From an uncultured Butyricicoccus sp. (lineage in GTDB: Bacteria > Bacillota > Clostridia > Oscillospirales > Butyricicoccaceae), in assembly GCA_900547195.1 (NCBI GenBank), contig URFQ01000004.1, positions 1 to 64,000 on the forward strand: a DNA stretch of 64,000 nt, in the 5' to 3' direction. The notes under the pieces were generated by a model. That model saw nothing but the letters and a program-made list of their open reading frames with translations. It was not told the DNA's origin and did not search any database. Shown here in pieces: positions 59,053-64,000 of the stretch. Each line of letters starts with the position of its first letter. Within the stretch, counting starts at the first letter, position 1. Made by a program: the position numbers and the translations under genes.

Positions 59053-59952
59053 TCCTTGCCAGCTGTCCCGCCGGACGAGTTCCCGGTCGATCGCATTCAG
59101 CACTTCGCGCTTGCGGCGGCTCCACAGCGGTGCGAGCAGCAGCCCGTCCGGGCCGTCCCCGGTCAGGCGGCCGACCACCATCTCCGCGGGCAGCGCCTCC
59201 AGCTGGTCGCACACCGTCCGCACATAGTCTTCCCGCGTCAGCGCCAGATGATGCATGGGCGCGAGCGCTGTGCCGCGCAGATAGTGCATCAGGTGGATTT
59301 TTACGCCCTGCACATCCATTTTCCCCAGCACCCGCGCCGACTCCACCATCATCTCCCGCGTTTCCCCGGGCAGTCCATCGATCAGATGCGCCCAGACCGT
59401 GACGCCGCGCGCCCGCAGCCATGCGACTGCGCGCCGGAAATCCGCGAAGCCCTCCCCACGGTTGAGCACCGCGCCCGTACGGTCGTGGATGGTTTGCAAT
59501 CCGAGTTCGACGGTCAAATCGGTTTGGGCGGCATAGGATGCCAAGAGGGCCGCGCGTTCCTCATCAATGCAGTCGGCGCGGGTGGCAACCGCCAGGCCGA
59601 CCGCGCCCGGCAGGGAAAGCGCTTCGCCATAGATGGCTTTCAGCCGTTCCACCGGCGCGTAAGTATTCGAAAATGCCTGCAAATACGGAATATACCGCGC
59701 ATCCGGCCATTTCGAGAGTTTTTTGATTCCAGCGGCATACTGTGCGGCAAGGCCGCCGGGCGGGATCTGGTCGCCGCTGCCCCGCGCCGAACAGAACGCG
59801 CACCCGCCCGTTCCTTTTGTGCCGTCACGGTTCGGGCAGGTGAATCCCGCATCGAGCGGCACACGCGCCACACGGCCGCCGAACTTCTGCTTCAGGTGAT
59901 ACGAGTAGGTGTGATACCGTTTGTTGTCCGCGGAGTATGGAAACGGGTTCAC
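59038..59952 (-). CDS. Radical SAM protein, YtqA/YhcC type
   Basis: 304 aa. The FeS cluster cysteines are C39, C51 and C54 (CPNRDGTKGTGGCAFC), an unusual spacing characteristic of this subfamily (TIGR01212-like). The core barrel continues with VELGLQTIHDRTGAVLNRGE and HLIDGLPGET. The exact reaction is unclear; members are thought to modify RNA or coproporphyrin-like targets. Start overlaps the trmB stop by 4 nt. Confidence 0.9.
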   Translation of the reverse strand: MNPFPYSADNKRYHTYSYHLKQKFGGRVARVPLDAGFTCPNRDGTKGTGGCAFCSARGSGDQIPPGGLAAQYAAGIKKLSKWPDARYIPYLQAFSNTYAPVERLKAIYGEALSLPGAVGLAVATRADCIDEERAALLASYAAQTDLTVELGLQTIHDRTGAVLNRGEGFADFRRAVAWLRARGVTVWAHLIDGLPGETREMMVESARVLGKMDVQGVKIHLMHYLRGTALAPMHHLALTREDYVRTVCDQLEALPAEMVVGRLTGDGPDGLLLAPLWSRRKREVLNAIDRELVRRDSWQGKTAG

Positions 59953-60632
59953 GGCCGATGCTTGGGGCGGCGGCGGTCCATGAACTGCGGCAGGCGGCGG
60001 CGCGCCTCAAGCCGGTAAATCCGGAACCCCTGTTCGGAAAATTTTTGCTCGTATTCGGTCATAATATTCCCGGCGGCCAGTTCGGAATGGTGCAGGTCGA
60101 GCGAGATGTTCTGCACCAGCCAGCCGTATTCGCAAATGGACGAAATCGACCACTCAAACAGGCGCTGGTTGTCGGTTTTAAAGCACAGGTCGCCGTCCTC
60201 TTTCAAAATGCTGTCGTACACGTCCAGATAGTCGGCGTGGGTCAGACGGCGGCGGCGCTGACGGTTGGGCGGCCACGGGTCGGAAAAGTTCAGATAAATG
60301 CGGTCGATTTCACCGGGCGCGAAAATTTCCCCCAGCGCGGCGGCGTCAAAGCTCAAAAAACGCAGATTGGGCAGCCCAAGTTCCATCGCACGCTCGGTCG
60401 CCATGATCAGCGCCCCTTCCTCGCGCTCGATGGCGACAAAATTCACCTCCGGATGGCGCCTGGCCATTTCAATCACGAAGCGGCCTTTGCCGCAGCCGAT
60501 TTCCAGATGGATGGGGTTTTCATTGCCAAACAGCGCGCGCCAGGCGCCGCGCCGCGCCGCCGGGTCCTCCGCCATCACAGCCGCGCACGCCGCCAGACGG
60601 GCGTCCAGATTCTTCTTTTTTCGCATTCTCAT
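59949..60632 (-). CDS. trmB: tRNA (guanine-N7)-methyltransferase TrmB
   Basis: 227 aa. SAM motif HLEIGCGKGRFVIEMA (near residue 45) and the catalytic NFSDPWPPNRQRRRRL. It makes m7G46 in tRNA. ATG 60632 follows GAGAGGG; a longer frame has no ribosome site. It is paired with the radical SAM gene in one operon. Confidence 0.95.
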   Translation of the reverse strand: MRMRKKKNLDARLAACAAVMAEDPAARRGAWRALFGNENPIHLEIGCGKGRFVIEMARRHPEVNFVAIEREEGALIMATERAMELGLPNLRFLSFDAAALGEIFAPGEIDRIYLNFSDPWPPNRQRRRRLTHADYLDVYDSILKEDGDLCFKTDNQRLFEWSISSICEYGWLVQNISLDLHHSELAAGNIMTEYEQKFSEQGFRIYRLEARRRLPQFMDRRRPKHRP

Positions 60633-60677
60633 ACATGCATCCCTCTCTTTCGGGCGGTTTCGTTTCAAACTGCGTTT

Positions 60678-60706
60678 ATTATACGGTACGTGCAGCCTGC
60701 TGACAA
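60678..60706 (-). promoter_or_regulatory. Promoter of trmB
   Basis: On the minus strand: -35 TTGTCA (60701-60706), 17-bp spacer, -10 TATAAT (60678-60683). Confidence 0.75.
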
Positions 60707-60813
60707 GGGGGTATTTTCCGCACCGTCGGAATCGGGAACGGATTGCCCCGCCCATCGGCCGCGCGGCTCGCCAAAAGCGCGTCCAAACGCGCCAAAAACC
60801 GCCGGTTTTCCAT
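60679..60813 (-). CDS. Possible small ORF (44 aa) upstream of trmB
   Basis: MENRRFLARLDALLASRAAD and on, with AAGGAAG ahead of ATG 60813. It overlaps the trmB promoter, and no convincing promoter of its own is seen. May be chance. Confidence 0.25.
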   Translation of the reverse strand: MENRRFLARLDALLASRAADGRGNPFPIPTVRKIPPCQQAARTV

Positions 60814-60928
60814 CCGTTCTTCCTTTTTCGCACATTTTCCCGACTTTATGATATAACGGCTCTCCCGTTGTTTCTTTTGTGTAAAAGTACAAAGAATCAA
60901 ATTATTCCCCTCTTTTTCCCGTGCAGAT

Positions 60929-60957
60929 TTGACAAACGCGCTGGAAACTTTTATAAT
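60929..60957 (+). promoter_or_regulatory. Consensus promoter of malQ
   Basis: -35 TTGACA (60929-60934), 17-bp spacer, -10 TATAAT (60952-60957). The stretch 60720-60928 upstream holds only AT-rich spacer and the doubtful small ORF. Confidence 0.9.
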
Positions 60958-61014
60958 AGGAATGCCTTAAGCAATTTTACAGGCCAAACCGGCCTTTTCT
61001 GGAGGTTATCCCCT

Positions 61015-62547
61015 ATGTTTGAACGCACCAGCGGTGTGCTTATGCACATCACATCCCTGCCCTCGCCCCACGGCGTGGGCTCGCTCGGCAAAGCCGCATA
61101 TGATTTCATCGATTTTCTTGAGGCTGCGGGCCAGCGTTACTGGCAGGTGCTCCCGCTCGGCCACACCGGCTTTGGCGATTCGCCGTACCAGTGTTTCTCG
61201 GCCGCCGCGGGCAACTATTTCATGATCGATCTCGACACGCTCGTGGAAGACGGCCTTTTGACCACGGCTGAAATCAAGGCCGCAGAGTTCGACCACACGC
61301 CCGACAAAGTCGATTACATTGCCCTCGCAGAAACCCGTCCGGCGCTGCTGCGCAAGGCGTTTGCGCGCATTACGGAAGACATGGCAAAGGAAATCGCCTC
61401 CTTCCGCCGCAAAAACCGCGGCTGGATTGAGGATTATTCGCTGTTTATGGCGCTCAAGGAAGAAAAGTATGAAGGCCGCGCCCTGTGGGACTGGCCGGAC
61501 AAGGCGGTGCGCAGCCGCGTGCCCGCAGCGCTCGCAGCCGTGCGCGAGGAACTGAAAGAGGAAATCGACTTCCGCGTGTTTCTCCAATATCTGTTCTTCC
61601 AGCAGTGGAACGCCCTGCGCGCCTACGCGGGCGAGCACGGCGTGCAGATCATCGGCGATATCCCGATTTATGTCTCGCCCGACTCCGCCGACGTCTGGCA
61701 GCATCCCACGCTCTTTAAGGTCGGCGCGGACTTCAAACCCAAAAAGGTTGCGGGCGTGCCGCCTGATTACTATTCTGAAACCGGCCAGCTTTGGGGCAAC
61801 CCGGTCTACGATTGGCCGGCGCACGAGCAGGAGGGCTATCAATGGTGGATCTGGCGCATCAAGACCAATATGGCGCTGTTCGACGTCATCCGCATCGACC
61901 ATTTCCGTGGCCTGGAATCCTATTGGGAAGTCACGGCCGGCGCGGAAAACGCCATAAAAGGCCGCTGGTGCAAAGGCCCGGGCATGAAGCTGTTCCGCGC
62001 GCTGGAAGCCGCTTGCGGCAAACTTCCCATTGTTGCGGAGGATCTCGGCGTGATCACCGACAAGGTGCGCGCCCTGCTCGATGAAAGCGGTTTCCCGGGC
62101 ATGAAGGTGCTCATCTTCGGCTTTGACGTTTGGAACGACAACGAACACCTGCCCCATAATTACAAGCCCAACATGATCGTCTACACCTCAACCCACGACA
62201 GCCAGAGCGTATGCGAGCAGATCATGGACATCTGCAATGAGGAGGAAAAGCAGTTTGCCTATCGTTACCTGCGCACCTCCACGAGCGAAGCCATGGGCTG
62301 GAGCGCCATCAAGAGCGTCTGGGCGTCGCCCGCCGGCATCGCCATGACGACCATGCAGGATGTGCTGTCCCTCGGCGCGGACGCGCGCATGAACATCCCC
62401 TCGACGCTGGGCGGCAACTGGGCATGGCGCGTGAGAAAAGAAGCCATTAACCCGGACGTAGCGCGCATGCTGCGCGAAATCACGGAGACGTATAAGCGCT
62501 ACCGGCCGTATCAGCCCAGGAAAAAAAGGGGGAAGGGCAAGGAGTGA
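61015..62547 (+). CDS. malQ: 4-alpha-glucanotransferase (amylomaltase) MalQ
   Basis: 510 aa GH77 enzyme that moves maltodextrin pieces between glucans in glycogen/maltose use. Family blocks are QVLPLGHTGFGDSPYQCFSA near the N-terminus, IGDIPIYVSPDSADVW, RIDHFRGLESYW (nucleophile Asp), IVAEDLGVI (acid/base Glu) and STHDSQS (third Asp). TGGAGG precedes ATG. Followed at 40 nt by the HAD-LUD gene with no terminator, so co-transcribed. Confidence 0.95.
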   Translation: MFERTSGVLMHITSLPSPHGVGSLGKAAYDFIDFLEAAGQRYWQVLPLGHTGFGDSPYQCFSAAAGNYFMIDLDTLVEDGLLTTAEIKAAEFDHTPDKVDYIALAETRPALLRKAFARITEDMAKEIASFRRKNRGWIEDYSLFMALKEEKYEGRALWDWPDKAVRSRVPAALAAVREELKEEIDFRVFLQYLFFQQWNALRAYAGEHGVQIIGDIPIYVSPDSADVWQHPTLFKVGADFKPKKVAGVPPDYYSETGQLWGNPVYDWPAHEQEGYQWWIWRIKTNMALFDVIRIDHFRGLESYWEVTAGAENAIKGRWCKGPGMKLFRALEAACGKLPIVAEDLGVITDKVRALLDESGFPGMKVLIFGFDVWNDNEHLPHNYKPNMIVYTSTHDSQSVCEQIMDICNEEEKQFAYRYLRTSTSEAMGWSAIKSVWASPAGIAMTTMQDVLSLGADARMNIPSTLGGNWAWRVRKEAINPDVARMLREITETYKRYRPYQPRKKRGKGKE

Positions 62548-62587
62548 GGAATCGCCTTCCCCGCTCCCCGAAAGAAAGGGAATTTTC

Positions 62588-63814
62588 ATGAAGTATACCA
62601 CAGCAATTTTTGATTTGGACGGCACGCTGCTCAATACGCTCGGCGATCTGGCCGACGCAGTAAACGCCGCCATCGTGCCGCGCGGCCTCGCGCCTGCAAC
62701 CACAGAGCAGGTGCGCCAGCGCGTTGGGGACGGCATCCGGAACCTCATTCTCCGCTCCATGCCCGAAGGCACGCCGGACGCGGAGATTGACGCCTGCCTC
62801 GCCGCATTCCGGGAACATTACAACGCCAATCTGATGAACCGCACCGTGCCGTATGAAGGCATTCCCGATGTGCTGCGCGCATTCAAGGATGCGGGCATGC
62901 GGATTGCCGTGCTGTCAAACAAATACGATCCAGCGTCTAAGGCGCTTGTTGCGCACTTTTTCCCCGGGCTGGCCGACCTGACCCTTGGAGAGCGCCCAGG
63001 CGTGCCGCGCAAGCCCGACCCGGCTTCCTGCCGGGAAGCCATGGAAACGCTGGGCGCCGCGCCCGCGCAAACCATTTACATTGGCGACAGCGCCGTGGAT
63101 ATGAATACGGCCAAAAACGCGGGTGTAGACTCTATCGGTGTGACATGGGGCTTTCGCAGCCGCGAAGTACTGGCCAAAGCGGGCGCATACCTGCTGGCCG
63201 ATACGCCGTATGAACTAATTACGCATGTGCTCGGCATCGATGCCGACGCGCTCCAAAAGGCGTTTACCCGCCGTGGGTTTGGGTTCTCATACTTTGACGC
63301 CAAGGAGCAAGCGACGGCCTATCTCGCACAGGCGGTTCAGGGAAAGCGCGTCGGCTTTGGCGGCTCGATGACGCTCGAAGAGCTGGGCGCGTACGATGCG
63401 CTGTCCAAGGCCGCAGAGGTGCACTGGCACTGGAAGGGCGAACCGCCATGTGTGGACGCGGAAGTATTCGTCACCTCGGCCAACAGCCTGTCCGCCACCG
63501 GCGAAGTCGTCAACATCGACGGGGCTTCCAATCGCGTGGCGGGATCGCTTTATGGCGCGAAAACCTGCTTTATCGTCTGCGGCGTGAACAAGCTGGAGCC
63601 CACGCTGAAAGCTGCGATCCAGCGCGCGCAGAACGTCGCTGCGCCGCGCAACGCCATACGCCTGAATCGTAAAACCCCCTGCGTCATGGACGGCAAATGC
63701 CACGACTGCCGCAGCCCGGAGCGCATCTGTAGCTCTTTGGTGATTCACATGGCTCCGCCGCTGTCGTTTGAGCGCTATGAAATTGTGTTAATCGGGGAAA
63801 TCCTCGGATATTAA
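62588..63814 (+). CDS. HAD phosphatase fused to a LUD-type domain
   Basis: 408 aa, two domains. Residues 1 to about 215 are a phosphoglycolate-phosphatase-like HAD protein with complete motifs (FDLDGTLLNT, VLSNK, RKPDP, IGDSAVDMNTAKNAG). From about residue 222 to the end it is a LUD/DUF162-like domain (GKRVGFGGSMTLEELGAYDA, VFVTSANSLSATGEVVNIDG, CGVNKLEPTLKAAIQRAQNV), with Cys-rich KCHDCRSPERICSSL. LUD proteins are normally separate. The joint (ADALQKAFTRRGFGFSYFDA) shows no stop or frameshift. Function of the combination is unknown; a repair or salvage enzyme for a sugar acid is one guess. Confidence 0.85.
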   Translation: MKYTTAIFDLDGTLLNTLGDLADAVNAAIVPRGLAPATTEQVRQRVGDGIRNLILRSMPEGTPDAEIDACLAAFREHYNANLMNRTVPYEGIPDVLRAFKDAGMRIAVLSNKYDPASKALVAHFFPGLADLTLGERPGVPRKPDPASCREAMETLGAAPAQTIYIGDSAVDMNTAKNAGVDSIGVTWGFRSREVLAKAGAYLLADTPYELITHVLGIDADALQKAFTRRGFGFSYFDAKEQATAYLAQAVQGKRVGFGGSMTLEELGAYDALSKAAEVHWHWKGEPPCVDAEVFVTSANSLSATGEVVNIDGASNRVAGSLYGAKTCFIVCGVNKLEPTLKAAIQRAQNVAAPRNAIRLNRKTPCVMDGKCHDCRSPERICSSLVIHMAPPLSFERYEIVLIGEILGY

Positions 63815-63833
63815 TTGCAAAAAACGCAAAAAT

Positions 63834-63870
63834 GGCCTGTCAAGCCGGTTTTGGCAGGCCGTTTTGTTTT
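63834..63870 (+). terminator. Terminator of the malQ operon
   Basis: GGCCTG(T)CAA / TTG(G)CAGGCC followed by GTTTTGTTTT, 20 nt past the stop. Confidence 0.85.
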
Positions 63871-63905
63871 ATGTAAAATTTCTTTGATTTTTTTGAAATT
63901 TATTC

Positions 63906-63934
63906 TTGACTTTTGACGGTTCAGGCCGTATAAT
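63906..63934 (+). promoter_or_regulatory. tRNA promoter
   Basis: -35 TTGACT (63906-63911), 17-bp spacer, -10 TATAAT (63929-63934), about 38 nt before the tRNA. Confidence 0.85.
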
Positions 63935-63971
63935 AAATATCGTTCCGAGCGAACAGCAGGAAACAAAACAT

Positions 63972-64000
63972 GCGGATGTAGCTCATCTGGTAGAGCGCCA
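63972..64000 (+). tRNA. tRNA, 5' part only (probably tRNA-Gly)
   Basis: GCGGATGTAGCTCATCTGGTAGAGCGCCA has the acceptor 5' strand, T8, D-stem (GCTC/GAGC) and D-loop with GG. The window ends before the anticodon. The sequence is like clostridial tRNA-Gly(GCC), but this cannot be confirmed here. Confidence 0.8.

Noticed and set aside
1..64000. CRISPR arrays, rRNA operons, prophage or conjugation genes
   Set aside because: No regularly spaced repeats, rRNA sequence, integrase, terminase or relaxase pattern was seen.

Overview
The window reads as a chromosomal segment of a moderately GC-rich Gram-positive anaerobe of the class Clostridia, probably an Oscillospirales-type gut bacterium. The placement rests on the division and cell-wall cluster order (mraZ-rsmH-ftsL-spoVD-murE-murF-mraY-ftsW-murG-ftsQ-ftsZ), a MurE with the meso-diaminopimelate motif DNPR, a SpoVD-type PBP with PASTA domains, an S-layer-anchored exoenzyme, the era-yqzL-recO order, a Crh-like HPr, and promoters close to the sigma-A consensus with 17-bp spacers. 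The species cannot be fixed from sequence alone.

Region by region. 1-4.1 kb: the end of an SsuC/TauC-type permease, an ATPase gene that is SsuB-like at its front and PotA-like at its back, then potB, potC and potD with overlapping ends. 4.2-5.9 kb: a tandem glycine riboswitch with two terminators, then an alanine/glycine:cation symporter. 5.9-7.1 kb: a mostly non-coding stretch with one small minus-strand gene. 7.1-21.6 kb: an accessory locus, probably for organophosphate use. It has a 1044-aa secreted, SLH-anchored purple-acid-phosphatase-like enzyme, a PHP phosphoesterase, a LacI-type regulator, a PfkB kinase, and an operon of HAD / fused ABC permease / ATPase / binding lipoprotein / membrane protein / endonuclease-exonuclease-phosphatase-fold enzyme / HAD / MgtC. 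Near-identical CG-centred operators sit just after the promoters of the exoenzyme, the kinase and the HAD-ABC operon, so these look like one LacI regulon. 21.8-36.5 kb: corA and the minus-strand division/wall cluster, started by an mraZ promoter with three 10-bp MraZ boxes. 36.6-46.2 kb: minus-strand housekeeping genes (coiled-coil protein, coaD, rsmD, uvrC, a Crh-like HPr, mutS2, recO, yqzL, era, dgkA, ybeY). 46.2-52.3 kb: sbcC-sbcD, divergent from recQ. 52.3-57.6 kb: a TetR regulator divergent from an MMPL exporter and a secreted coiled-coil partner. 57.9-64 kb: a Na+/Ca2+ exchanger with an attenuator-like leader, a radical SAM protein, trmB, malQ, a HAD-LUD fusion and the start of a tRNA, probably tRNA-Gly.

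The window also carries several small repeats with no transposase. Two related elements (22.9-23.1 kb, 57.7-57.9 kb) share terminal inverted repeats and are each flanked by two copies of a terminator hairpin. A third insertion (38.2-38.4 kb) is flanked by a 30-bp direct repeat that restores both the end of uvrC and the start of rsmD. A fourth (52.3-52.5 kb) is a nested palindrome with IS6-like ends. The points most worth checking are the chimeric ATPase at the left edge, the LacI-controlled organophosphate locus, the repeats, the HPr with Tyr at position 15, and the HAD-LUD fusion.
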